Assembly (NCBI GenBank): GCA_024516035.1 | Contig: CM044956.1 | Span: 23,999,383-24,063,382 of the forward strand | Direction: 5' to 3' | Length of the DNA: 64,000 nt | Source of the DNA: Bactericera cockerelli | Lineage: Eukaryota > Arthropoda > Insecta > Hemiptera > Triozidae | Shown here: positions 46,708 through 58,420 of the stretch, piece after piece | Layout: every line of letters starts with the position of its first letter | How positions within the stretch are numbered: position 1 is the stretch's first letter | Program-made: the position numbers and the translations under genes | Notes under the pieces: generated by a model | Told to the model about the DNA's origin: nothing | Seen by the model: only the letters and a program-made list of their open reading frames with translations | Database searches by the model: none

Positions 46708-46940
46708 ATTTTGGTTTTAACGTCCTGATTTGAACTAGTCAGGGGAGGGTTTTACACTCCATTCGCTGGGAATCGTTCCAGCTACCTACATTTACCTCAC
46801 CCAGCCTGGAGGGCTGTGATTCCAGACTCACTTGTTTAGAGGGGAAAAAATATTAGAAAAGTCTGCAACAACCGGTAATGGAACTCGAAATGTCTGGACT
46901 ACGGGCAGTAGTTACAACCATTACGCCACGGAGGCTGGCC
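46708..46940 (-). mobile_element. tRNA-headed SINE with the same body as the 5S-derived SINE
   Basis: The head (minus, 46935-46872) has box A TGGCGTAATGG and box B TTTCGAGTTCCA. The body read on the plus strand, GGTTTTACACTCCATTCGC and TTTACCTCACCCAGCCTG, matches the body of the 5S-headed SINE at 60194-60448. So does the tail phrase TTTAACGTC. This implies two SINE families with different heads on one body and tail. Confidence 0.75.
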
Positions 46941-47255
46941 ACTGACAGTCTAAATAAAGCATTTATTTAGATCAATACTTTTGTATTTTGAATCGTAAAT
47001 TACGTAGATCTCATTCAAAATTTATAAATAACTACCTACAAATACAGGACATCCATAAAGTCTCGCTCAAGCCTGGGTTTCTCGAAAACGACTCAAAATA
47101 TCAAAAAACGCTAAAACCCGTATATCTACACAGCCCCAGTCAGGCTGGAAATGGACCAACTTCAAAATCTTAAATAGAATGGTGTGTCTTGTGGAATATT
47201 GTCTAAAGGTGTCATTGAGAGAATTTCATTACAACAAATTTCAGTGAGTTACGAC

Positions 47256-47628
47256 TTGCCGTTCTTGAGATACAAGGTCGAACGTCCTGCGTATCCATAT
47301 ATTTTGACGTATAACTTGTTAACCGTAAATAAATTATAGAAAAATGAAATTTGTCGATAAGAACTCCTTATGGCAAGACCTGTCGAACAATTTATAACTC
47401 GACATATTATAACTTGATGTTAGTTTCTGGTCGGTTTCGTCAGGCAGCCGGACAAAAAAAAAAAAGTATCGAAAAAACAAATCAAGTTTTAACTTGTTCG
47501 TAAGGTTTTACCACAAGGAGTTATTATCAACAGACTTTATTTTTCTGGAATTTACGGTTAACAAGTTATACGTCAAAATGTATGGATATTAGGCAGGACG
47601 TCCGACCCTGTATCTCAAGAACGGCACT
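47256..47628. repeat. Inverted repeat with ~150-bp diverged arms
   Basis: Left arm phrases (GCCGTTCTTGAGATACA, GACGTATAACTTGTTAACCG, AACTCCTTATGG) recur inverted on the right in mirrored order with mismatches. No coding. It may be the core of an old MITE. ACAGGACATCCATAAAGTC at about 47045 resembles a transposon end, but I found no matching partner. Confidence 0.75.
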
Positions 47629-47782
47629 AGTTCAATATAAATTACCCAACATTTTATATGATAGTCTTATAATATTACTGCGTATCACAACAACCTTAAA
47701 ATAAAAGTCTTTTTTCTTTTATTTGTTGATTACTATTTATTTCATCTATCAGAGTATTTCATCTAAATCAAAAAGTAGTAAT

Positions 47783-48299
47783 ATCCCCCAAAAAACACTA
47801 CGTGTAAAAATAGTCGTCAAGTGTTGGAATGATTAAAAAGAACTGATATCAAAAACGTCAATTTTCTATGTGCTGAAGGAATTTATTTTTCACGTAATAA
47901 GTCTCTTGATAATTCAACCAAAATAATAGCCTCACAACAACAATACACCTTTGAGCAAACTTCGATTTGGTAATTTGAGAATTTAACCAAAAAATGGCTA
48001 CACAACAAAACAATGCTCTTGTAAGAACAATGGTTCTGTAATTATGCAACATTGTTCTTACAAGAGCATTGTTTTGTTGTGTAGCCATTTTTTGGTTAAA
48101 TTCTCAAATTACCAAATCGAAGTTTGCTCAAAGGTGTATTGTTGTTGTGAGGCTATTATTTTGGTTGAATTATCAAGAGACTTATTACGTGAAAAATAAA
48201 TTCCTTCAGCACATAGAAAATTGACGTTTTTGATATCAGTTCTTTTTAATCATTCCAACACTTGACGACTATTTTTACACGTAGTGTTTTTTGGGGGAT
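47783..48299. repeat. Near-perfect palindrome: 250-bp arms, 17-bp spacer
   Basis: Bases 47783-48032 are the reverse complement of 48050-48299. I saw no mismatch on reading both arms through. The spacer is 48033-48049. The arms contain no recognisable gene, and the outer ends (ATCCCCCAAAAAACAC) show no target duplication. Confidence 0.95.
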
Positions 48300-48477
48300 C
48301 AGTATAAACAGAAAAGTGAGAAGTTGTACTAGATGTACATGAATATCAGAACACACTTGGACAGCTGTTTCGAGCTTATTTACTCTCATCAGCAGGTAAT
48401 AGTTCTGAATACCCATGCCATCAACTAACCTCTCCATTTTGATCAGTATAAACAGAAAAGTGAGAAGTTGTACTAGA
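48297..48477. repeat. 37-bp direct repeat bracketing a 107-bp segment
   Basis: GATCAGTATAAACAGAAAAG plus the following 17 bases occurs identically at 48297-48333 and 48441-48477. The first copy starts inside the last bases of the palindrome arm. A diverged inverted copy is at 46292-46330. Confidence 0.9.
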
Positions 48478-50280
48478 ATATCGCAAATATACTTTTTTCA
48501 ATTTGGTTGAATATTATTGCTTCACTCAATGGCACATCATAATTATAATAGTCTCAACGTTCAACGAAAGGTTAATGCAAATTTCTACGATTTTATTCAT
48601 AGAAGTGAAATAAATAATGGCATGTTATTAATTACGTAATTATAACGTAACAATTTTTACCCTTGATGTTTTCATTTTGTGCTTCGTCGACTTTTACATT
48701 TTTGTACAGAAACAGCTGAGTAAGCACTTCTCAACTTTTTTCATCACTTCCTCAGTGAAAAGCTGGGTCTATAAGAAAGAGAACTTCCACTGATGATAAA
48801 ATATGTGATATAGTTTCTTGTAAATAAACTGGTGAACATCATACGACTTTCTATTACAATTGAGAAGTTTTATCAAAAATTAACACAATGTCAGGTTAAA
48901 TTCAAGGTATTAAATATACGTGTGTAAAATTACCATTAAAAAGAAAATTATAAAATAAATCCATGTTTCTTATCGTTTACGAGAAATCACTATTTTAAAG
49001 GACATTATTAAAAAAATTAAAAATCCACATCTAATCGTTAACGAGATATTTGTACATATTTCACTGTAGTACAAAAAATTTACCCACGGGCTTATGGGGA
49101 AAATATCAAAAATGTCAGAAATTGATTTTAAAAAATGGAATTGTGTGTAAGATACAATTAAACACGATATTCTATTATTTGTTACGAGATGTTTGAAATT
49201 TTATTTTTTTCAAAAATAATATTCGTTTCTAAGAAAAAATTGCTGAAACCTCTGAAATACAATGTACGATATCTTCGGCCCTGTTTTGTTCAAAAAACTA
49301 AAACTTCTCTTAAAATACTTTTAATGACAACTACTTTCCATAAGTGTATCACAAACAAGAAGGTTCAATTTACGATTCCAAAATTGCTGGTAATGATAAA
49401 AAATCAAAACTCAGTAGAAAATGTTTCCCCCTTGATATAATTGGACACGTGTATAAGCATTTCTCAAAATTTAAATCCATTCTCTAAATATTTCGAGTGG
49501 TTCCTTTTTTGGACCCTGTATATGTATACAATCGTACATACAAGATTATTTTGGTGCATTTACTATTGGTTGTTGGTTGGTTTAATGGTCCTTATAGAAG
49601 TAGGTATATATACGTATTTATATATGATGTAGGTGTACTTCACAATGCACGTCACGATAATTGCCTACGTACACATCAGATGCATATTAGGAAAAATGTA
49701 ACCGTCAAAAACAAAAAAGTCTATCACCGAATTTACATACGCCGACGTTTATATTTCTTCGAGGAAGAAATGTGCATCAAAAGTTGGAGAATCTTTCAAA
49801 TTAAGGTAATAATAAGCAGAGAGCTGGAGGGGGTAGCATTGCATTTACCAATGGAAATATTAATTGATTTTATATGGAGGTAGGTAGGTAGGTACTCGAT
49901 GTACTGCATGCATGTTCTCTAGTCGAAATATAACGTACAGATTATACTGCGATATAATAATTAGAAATGTGTATTGTTGGTAAAAAATTGTACAATTTCA
50001 TTATTTTTCTCCTATTTAATTCCTCACAATGCAATTATAGATCTCTTCAGTCCTTGAAGGAATGAAATTACTCGGACTACAACTTTGATTTCCTTTTCCT
50101 CTTTTTCAGGTTCATATATCAATAATAAATAACGGATGGATAATAGATTACAAGCAAAGTTTATACAATAAGCTCTTTTTATCGGGAAATTTGTCTGCGT
50201 TCCACAGTTAACGACTAGGTGTTATAGGATTTCAGTGTATCTATAATAGGTATATTTAATATTACATTACATTAAAAAAA
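48478..50280. other. Non-coding spacer
   Basis: AT-rich, no recognised gene. Open frames at 49189-49883 are AT-driven and unlike any family I know. Confidence 0.5.
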
Positions 50281-50969
50281 TGGCTACGTATGAGTTCGGT
50301 GCGGAAAATAAAAAAATGTATGAGTTCGGTGCCGCCTAAAAAAGGTCATGTATGAATTCGGTGCCCTGGTACTTGCCCTGATGATCAGGTAATTATAGTA
50401 TTTTTTTCCTTATATGGCCTTCAATGTATTTTACCTAACCCTACTATAAACCCAAGGCATGGCCTTCATTGTATTTTACCTAACCCTAATATAAACCCAA
50501 GGCATGGCCTTCATTGTATTTTACCTAACCCTACTATAAACCCAAGGCATGGCCTTCATTGTATTTTACCTAACCCTACTATAAACCCAAGGCATGGCCT
50601 TCATTGTATTTTACCTAACCCTACTATAAACCCAAGGCATGGCCTTCATTGTATTTTACCTAACCCTACTATAAACCCAAGACATGGCCTTCATTGTATT
50701 TTACCTAACCCTACTATTAACCCTAGGCATGGCCTTCAAGGAGGAAATGGACAGCCTTGCTGAATGTAACTGTCTACAACATAATCTACTAACTTAATAA
50801 CAGCAGGATGACTGTTAACAAGCAACAGAGTACATTATATAAAAAAAAAAATCAAGTTATAAGTCATTAGGGCCGCACCGAACTCATACATCACCTTTTT
50901 TCGGCGGCACCGAATTCATACATGCGAAAAAGGTGCGGGTAATCTTCGCACCGAACTCACCTATTGCCA
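50281..50969. mobile_element. TIR element with minisatellite core
   Basis: The termini are inverted copies (TGGCTACGTATGAGTTCGG on the left; TGGCAATAGGTGAGTTCGG as the reverse complement on the right). Each end carries three spaced copies of a TATGARTTCGGTGC motif, pointing inward on both sides (about 50288, 50315, 50348 and 50875, 50906, 50949). The centre holds seven 45-bp repeats. No transposase is present. Repeated sub-terminal motifs look like transposase-binding sites. Confidence 0.75.
50416..50738. repeat. 45-bp minisatellite, 7.2 units
   Basis: Unit begins GGCCTTCATTGTATTTTACC and contains CCTAACCCTA. Starts are exactly 45 bp apart from 50416 to 50731. Units differ by single substitutions only. 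Confidence 0.95.
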
Positions 50970-51410
50970 AAAAAATCTATTAAAATAGACATTGAACGCA
51001 AGACTCAAACAAAACAACTACAGTAGGCAATTAGAAATAAATTTACAATAAAATTGTCGTATTCGTGGAATAATTAAACTCCTACTAGTACAGAAGAGGT
51101 CAGCATGTATTCTTAAGCATGTGGTAATTGTGGTATACACACCCCTCATTTCAGCCTTTCTTTCAATTACGAAGCCTTTCTGATAAATTAATTCATAGGT
51201 TTTCTATTTAATTACACGAGTCTTTATTACACATGCAGTCATGCATTGCCTCCTTAATATTAGTGCCATACTGAACTTGTAAATGGTAAAGGTATTAAAT
51301 ATCAGAGCTAATCAGAGATATAACCAAAAAACATAATGGCAGATTTTCATGAAATTCTTCCGGGTGCCTACGTTCAACGCCATAAAACTACTACCAAATT
51401 TCACCGCTCA

Positions 51411-51473
<63 letters not shown>

Positions 51474-52868
51474 AACACACACACGCACACGCACACACAC
51501 GCACACACACACACGCACGCACGCACGCACACACACACACACACACGCACGCACACACATACACACACACACACACGTATCTAATGGGTAGGTAATAGAA
51601 AGTAAAAATGTTGCTAAGATGTGACTGTATAAAAAGTGCAGCTATACCATTGCTTCCATGCAGCTGTAGCACCTACTGTGGCCTTTCTTGTTTATAACTA
51701 CATTTACCTTATGCTTTTTCATAGTGGCTGTACGTTTTAAAGCCCATTTATCACTCAGTAGTTAAACCTTTATATTTCAGTAGTCGGACCTCCATATCTA
51801 AGGAAGTAAAGTTTATGATGTTTTCACTGTCTTAATAGCTTTGAGGAGAGAACCAACGACCTTGACCGAGTAGTATTTTTCTAATAAATTCAATGATTTC
51901 ATCGGAGCTGTCGGTAGGATACCACTCCTCTTGAAAGGGAGGCAGGCAGGGAGGTCTATTTTTACTGAGCTAGTCTTGTTGGTTCACTTATTTAAAGGTC
52001 ATGAAAGCGAATCCTGTAAAACTAGTTATGTGATAATTACTACTTGACCCGTATGCACATGAAAGGGTAAAGTATTGTAAACTAGAACCAAACCTGATTC
52101 AGAATAAAGTATGAAAAGGTAACAATCAAGCAGATGGAGAAGGCATTGAGGAAAAAGAGGAGCAAACTCGGAAAATTTCATCAAGATTTTCTTATTCATC
52201 CTAAAAAGAGACAAAATTCTCCCATTCCTTCTAAACCCTTCTGCCTAGCACCAACACACATTAAACCACGTTAACAAACACTGTACTGAAATGCAACCAA
52301 GTGTGCCAGAAGCTTTGATGAGAGCGGAAGAGTGGAGGAGAAGGATACGTTATTACAATTTCTGTGGAGGTGCGAGGATGTGACGAACATGCGAGTAGTT
52401 CATGCGTTTCCCAACAACTTGCTTCCCTAATGAGTCGAGACCCTTTTCGCCCCCTTTTTTCTGTGTTTTATTCGGAAGATTTCGTTCAAGGAAAAAGGAT
52501 CTTAAGAATCAAGTTAAGCTTTAGAAATACACGATACATTGATGAGAGTAGAAGGAATTATTTGTGGGTAGTCGTTTCCACGTTACTTAACTGCAGCTGT
52601 TATTTTATTATTAGTTGTAAATGTTCGATTAAATTAATAAGATTTGTTTTGATTTACGCAAAGGAAAATGTAAAGCGATAGGGTACGTAAAGCGATTAAG
52701 ACAAACACATACAAAGTAACACACCTCAATCATTCGAGATAAAAATCTTTTCATTCCAGGATTTAATTTTAGTGGATGTGACAAAAGAACATCCATGAAT
52801 GAATTTGATGTAATGTTACGATGAAAATTATTACATATTTATAAAATCTTTAACCGTACAATCTATTG
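50970..52868. other. Non-coding spacer
   Basis: No gene seen. A long CA/CG-type microsatellite sits at 51413-51577. Confidence 0.55.
51413..51577. repeat. (CA)n microsatellite with CG interruptions
   Basis: About 165 bp, nearly pure CA in the first 60 bp, then mixed with CACG. Confidence 0.97.
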
Positions 52869-53050
52869 TCTATATCCATAAAACTCAAATCTGTGCGTGT
52901 CTGGCTGACTATGTCCTCTAAGAGTTATCTGTTCACAATACCACAGCCCAAACGGTAACAGATATTGAAATTTTCATGAGAGCTGACCCTCCCAAACCAC
53001 CGTCAAACTACCTAGAAATTATCAAAATTCAAATATCTATTAACATTTTC
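52869..53050 (+). mobile_element. Helitron fragment
   Basis: Interior phrases (CCCAAACGGTAACAGATA, GAGCTGACCCTCCCAAACCA, CTAGAAATTATCAAAATTCA) parallel those of the Helitron at 25567-25801 in the same order. Clear ends are missing. Confidence 0.5.
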
Positions 53051-56000
53051 AAGATACCAAGACGTCTGCTAGAGCACGCTAAGCATTTCATCTCAAACAT
53101 CCTTTACTAATTATGACAATATCCTCTTCATTGACTTTATGCACTTCAAAGGGAGAAAATTTTATTTTTAGTGGATGTGTCAAAATCACAAAAACTGTGC
53201 CAATGTTTTGCGTGATTTGTGATCATATTAGGTTAAATTCTGTATTTGGATGATTCCGTTAAATAAAACGCTTTCAATTGAGTAATACTTTTCGTGAGAA
53301 CAACTTCTGTACACTGGATGTCTCCTTTTCCGTTCACATCCAAAATCTGACGTTCACGCCACTCGTTTCATTTCGGAGTCAAATAACGGAGGAGTGTGTA
53401 AACAAGACTTCAATTGTGCTAATATAGCTTCACATCCACTTCATCCTATCCCTTATCTCTTGTCCTGTCCCTCACATTCACTCTTCTTTTCTTTCCCCGT
53501 CTCTTCCTGTTTTTCTGTCTTCTTTCATCTCAGGCTTTTCATATTTTTTATCTTCCTTCCTCACCTTATTGCATTCACTCCTGTTTTATGTCCTCTTAAT
53601 TTATACTGTCTTTCTCTACCTCGCACTTGTTTTGGCTTCCTCTTTTACTTATTTCTTCTGTTTTTACTTTCTACTGCTAAATTTTTAACTTTCTATATTC
53701 CAATTATTCCATGTATGGTAGTTTTCTCCTCCCATATTCATCATCTCCTCCAATGTCACTTAGCTCTCCATTGTCTACTTTTCTTATCTTTCCGCTTTCT
53801 TCTTATTTTTACTCCCTTTTTCTTCCCCATTCTGCATGTCCTCCATCCACCTCCTAATTCTCCCTCCCATAAACACTTGAGAAGCGTCTCCATTGAGCTG
53901 AGACGATGAGAGGGGAGAGACGGAACTGTGTTTACTCTCCGCCAACACACGTATGCAAATTTGAGAGCGCACTGAAAGTTTTTATTCAATAATATTTTAT
54001 TAACTTGATTTTCGCTTCTTGTGTACACAGACCAATAAGGGGTGTCGTCAAGGGATTTCATGTACACAGATCCGGTGACATTTCCTTCAAGTATTGGTTC
54101 TTTGAGAGGAGGATCGTCTATTCAAATGTCTACTATTTGTACGAAGTATATGGGGGTTTGGCGTTTGTATGAAAATCATGTCAGAGAAACGGTGGGTGGC
54201 GGTGCTCCAAAGATTTCGAAGAGGGTCTTTGGCATTATAAATGATCTTCCAAGTTTCTCGTTAAACGAATCCCCTGTTGTTACTGTTTATCTTGCAAGAC
54301 TTGATTGATCTCAACTTTAATAATTAAAGTACCCTACTTTTTTCATTCTAAGAAAAGTACCTAGGCAAAATTACCTCAACTCAATTTATTTGTTGAAAAA
54401 GAACTATTAGCTTTTACACCCTGTAGATCCGGTAATTTCCTTCGACAAGATCAACTCTCAAATGAAAACAATCGCTAACTTGATTTTCAATTTCCCAATG
54501 TATGGAAGGAAAGAGAGATGAAGATTGAAGAAGCAAAGGATGAAGAGAGAGAAGACAAGAGACTGTCAATTTTGAGAGCATAATAATGGAAATACAAACA
54601 AAGAGATAGTTGATGAGGAAAAGGAGGAGAAAATGAGAAGAATAGAGAATAATTATCAAACAAAGGGAGGGAATGTAAGGATAAAAAATAGAGAAAGAAG
54701 GAAAACAAGGAGAAAAGAAAATGTCATTTCTGGTGTAGGAAGAAACGCTCGAGCTAACATTAAAAAGGAAGCAGAAAATAAACTAACAGAGAGAAGACTC
54801 GTAAAAAAGTCAAGCAACGACTCCCGAGGTGAAAATGTAAAAGAGATTAGAATGTTTTATTGACACGAAGATTATGAAACTCCAACCTGTCTGAACCTCC
54901 TTGGGCCAGAGTCTACTCATCCATTTTGGACAACCTTGTATCTGAGAGTGAAGAAGGGAAGTGGCAGTGCAACTGTTAGAGGGGTGAGGTAAAATTAATG
55001 AGCAGATGGAGGTCTCAGAATAGTGTCCTGTAGATCAAATCTTGTAAACAATAATTTATATAATTGACAGTTTGTAATAATCTTGAGTGTTGGCGAGATA
55101 ATCCTATAACCATATGATATCTATAACGGTAAAATAGTTCTTCTCACAAGAACTATTGTAGAAAACTGATTCCAAAGACAAACAAACAGGCTCTCAGCTA
55201 AGGCTTTAAGTGCACAATAAATCAATTTGCCTGTCTTCTATGGAAATATCGGGGTGAGATGCGTCTACAAAATTTGTACACAATGCTAGTTCATGCATCC
55301 ATAAATATCTATAAGCGCTCACTTTAAATAATACTTGAGCCAACGGGATATGTGCATATGGATAAACACGTAGAAGAAATAAATTTCAATGCTCGTACAT
55401 ATTTCGTCTGAGATGGAAAGGGTAGGGGAGTATAAATCATGACGGGTACAACTTTCTTGAATGAAAGGGATTTTAATGTACAGGGTCTAAGTGGACAAGC
55501 GTGAAGTTTCATTAAATCACTTACAAATAATTTCTGTCAGCACTGAAATGACCTGACAGAGAAAAATCGTGTTCGTGTATCATACGATCCTGATCCAGGT
55601 GCCACTTCATTCAGGGACAAACTTCTTTCGGTAGTGGAGGAAAATTAAACATCATTTATTAATTTTGAGTAGAAAAATAACAAAATAGTTCATTTTTAAA
55701 AAGAAAGATGTCGAGAAAGAGAAATAATCAATTCTACCGCTTACAGCAATGTGGTGGTGTAAGCCCAAGTAAAAGAAATAACGAGAAAAATAACCTTTTT
55801 CTACTATAACCCTGTATAAATGGAGTTGACAAGGATAAAAACAATATCGCGTAGACATTTAATGGGATTAATATCATATTTGTTAATGAAATTATAAATA
55901 TTAAGGGTTGCCTGGGAGACTTGCATAAAGAATTATAGAGGGGGGGCAATATAATAAAACATAATATTCAAATATTTTAAACTCAAATAATAAAGGGGTT

Positions 56001-57840
56001 TGTTGACATCTCTTACTTTCTTATCCTCTTTGGCTCCTTTCACCCCTCCCCCTCCTTATTCCCTACGCTGACATGTGCATTTATACTGATGACACGTGCA
56101 TAAAAACGCCGAATGAATAATTGACAACTTATGTACCTAATGTGGCAAACGAGATGACGTCTGGGGAAGTAATTGTATCATTATTTAACAGATCTCGAAT
56201 ATCATTATTTAGAAAGATGAGGAGGATCATAATTTATAAAGATCTGTATCACTAAATAAACCAGGGGTAGGCAACCAGTGGCGGGAGATACAGAGCAACA
56301 GAATAATTCGAATCAACAATTAAAATTCTCGCCCATCAGAGGGGAGGCATAATACGGGATGGGCAAGCTACAACACAGACCACAAGCGTCTACAGCAGGT
56401 CCTGTTTCATGGCTACGAAATAAAAGGAAGGCTACAAAAGACTCATTTTTTAAAAAAATAATTGAAATTATCTAGTCGAGATATTAAACACAGAATGGCT
56501 ACACATCTACACTATTTACCTTGAAAATAAAAATCATATGAAAAGAAGCTAAAATGAGCTGCAGCGGGCTACTATGCCAAACATAATGAAAGACCATTAC
56601 GTTGAATGCCTTATATACTATCCTATTTTTTTAGCGTGAAATGATAATTTCAATGCAAATCCATGGCACTTATGCTATTTTTGGTGTAAGCCCATATCTC
56701 CACGTGCTGTCACCAATAAATTACACTTTGTTTAGACTGGGAGAGTAAAGGGACACTTTAAGTCTCATTCTTGCAGGATAAAGAGAGAATTGTATTTTTG
56801 GGGATACAGTAAGGTGGTACGTGTGACAAAGTTTAGTCACCCCTGATATGAGTTCCAATTAAAACTCCTGATGACGTATGACAGATAGAAGGGAAACTGA
56901 CTTTTCTTCGCCCTTGAACAGAGGATGAAATGGATATTAATGTTGATTGAAATAAGAATTTAATGAGTAAGAGACTGCTTAAGAGGTAAAGAAATTAGTT
57001 CCGAGTTAACATTACAAGTATGATGGTCTGATACCTAGATATACAATATATATCTAGGTAAATTGTCTGTGTCATTATTATAAGTAAAATTGATTAGATA
57101 ATTTTATTCAATGATGAGATTTTAACTAATCTGACGAGTACAATAAAATTTGTGTATACCTATAATTAAAATTCGTGTATAATCCCATTACTATTTTGTT
57201 TTTTAATTATTCAAAAGGACATTTTTGTACACTGGACATACAAATATTAGCAGGTAATTGTATGTTTCAAAGTCCACTGATGCTGTTGGTGGGCTTACTT
57301 CTAGTATGAAACTCGTAATGTTGGAATGTGCTCCATAACAGTTGCAGTTAAAACTAAAAGGCAATAGAATCTCGTATATCATGACCTGGAATTTGAGACC
57401 TCGTCAGGACAATGTACTTGAGAATAATACAGAATGTGTATGTTTATGAACTCGTAATGATGTTCATACATTCATTTAACAATAAGAATAATATATTTGA
57501 AATAATGATTCTAAGAGATAAATAAGCAAAGGAATGAAAGCTTCTTGTCCTTGATCTTGCGGATCTCATTTTTCTCCTAGTATACCTAGAATAATCATGC
57601 TCATAATAAAGAGGTGCTATATTAACCAGTTACGGTAATGGGACTCCCTGTCTCGAGCCGATAATAAATAAAGCACTACTACACATGCTCAGGTTAAGTA
57701 CAGAAAACCAAGTCATGTAAAAGAGAATTGATAGAAAAATACATCCCAGTTACCCCTTGTTTGGGAGTTGGGGTTTCAAACTCTGAAATTCACATAAGGA
57801 AAGGATTCCCTATGTACCAGGTTCGCGTATAAAACACTAT
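53051..57840. other. Long non-coding spacer, partly CT- or GA-rich
   Basis: 53440-53860 is CT-rich and opens a 171-codon frame that is low complexity, not a gene. 54480-54860 is GA-rich. TTTTACACCCTGTAGA near 54413 may be a transposon-end remnant. A palindrome CCTAGATATACAATATATATCTAGG lies at about 57030-57056. No supported gene. Confidence 0.5.
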
Positions 57841-57845
57841 CAATA

Positions 57846-58119
57846 ATAATACTCTTAGGCGAGGCTCAAAGCATTTTCTACCACCTATCCCTCAGAGTCT
57901 TACTTTTATGTGGATATACTCTTATACTTTTATGTGGATATACTCTTATACTTTTATGTGGATAAACTGTTGGCATAATGGGACTACCTGTCTTGCGCTG
58001 ACAGTCTAAATAAAACACTACTTATACTTATATACTCAAATAAATGAGGAAAAAATCATGCATTGAGTGGAATTCGAACCAACGGACCTCTGCGCTACCT
58101 GAAGTACCGCACTATCAGG
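57846..58119 (-). mobile_element. tRNA-derived SINE copy with an internal insertion, abutting an exon
   Basis: The partial tRNA-like head (58119-58059; GTTGGTTCGAATTCC, GCATGATTTTT) and the body phrase GCCTCGCCTAAGAGTATTATT match the SINE at 36357-36586. Between them lies an insertion of about 130 bp, including a 24-bp unit repeated 2.75 times (57901-57966). The head side fades out within a few bases of the splice donor of the adjacent exon. Confidence 0.65.
57901..57966. repeat. 24-bp tandem repeat, 2.75 units
   Basis: TACTTTTATGTGGATATACT plus CTTA repeated at 57901, 57925 and 57949. Confidence 0.95.
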
Positions 58120-58125
58120 ACTCAC

Positions 58126-58326
58126 CCAGGATCTCGACGGTGTGGATCTGGTCTCTGTTCTCCTGGTCGGCTAGCTGGCACACGTAGTCCCCGGCGTCCT
58201 GCGGCATCACGTCCGATATCTCCAGGTTGTAGCCGTCCACCAGACGGAACCTGGAGTCCCGCGTCACCATCAGGGTGGACGCTGTCAGCACCGCCGTGCC
58301 CCGTCGCCATAGCAACACGTAGGTGC
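58126..58326 (-). CDS. klg: Internal exon of a klingon-like immunoglobulin-superfamily adhesion protein
   Basis: The minus-strand exon is bounded by an acceptor (pyrimidine-rich tract then CAG, 58330-58327) and a donor GTGAGT (58125-58120). It is 201 bp with matching phases at both ends, so it can be skipped or included without shifting frame. It encodes about 67 residues of one Ig domain: TYVLLWRRG with the C-strand Trp, a middle TRDSRFRLVDGYNLEIS, and the F-strand DAGDYVCQL with the domain Cys, ending ENRDQIHTVEIL. This wording is closest to what I know of insect Klingon; Lachesin and other IgLON-type relatives are the alternatives. The exon is far more GC-rich than its surroundings. Family members are cell-surface homophilic adhesion proteins of neurons. 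The other exons are not visible in this window. Confidence 0.87.
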
Positions 58327-58420
58327 CTGTGGAGGAAGAGAAACAGGAGGAAGGGAGATGTCAACTGATGGGTCTTGGTTATAAGAAAATGATTTCCTGT
58401 TCAAATTTACCTCTCTTTAA

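Noticed and set aside
50416..50738. Interstitial telomere array
   Set aside because: CCTAACCCTA occurs once per 45-bp unit, not as tandem CCTAA. It is a minisatellite inside a TIR element, not telomeric DNA.
51336..51672. His/Thr-rich and Val/Cys-rich frames on the two strands
   Set aside because: Pure products of the CA microsatellite.
53394..53909. 171-codon frame on the plus strand
   Set aside because: It is a CT-rich low-complexity tract giving Leu/Ser/Phe/Pro runs, with no domain and no splice or start context.
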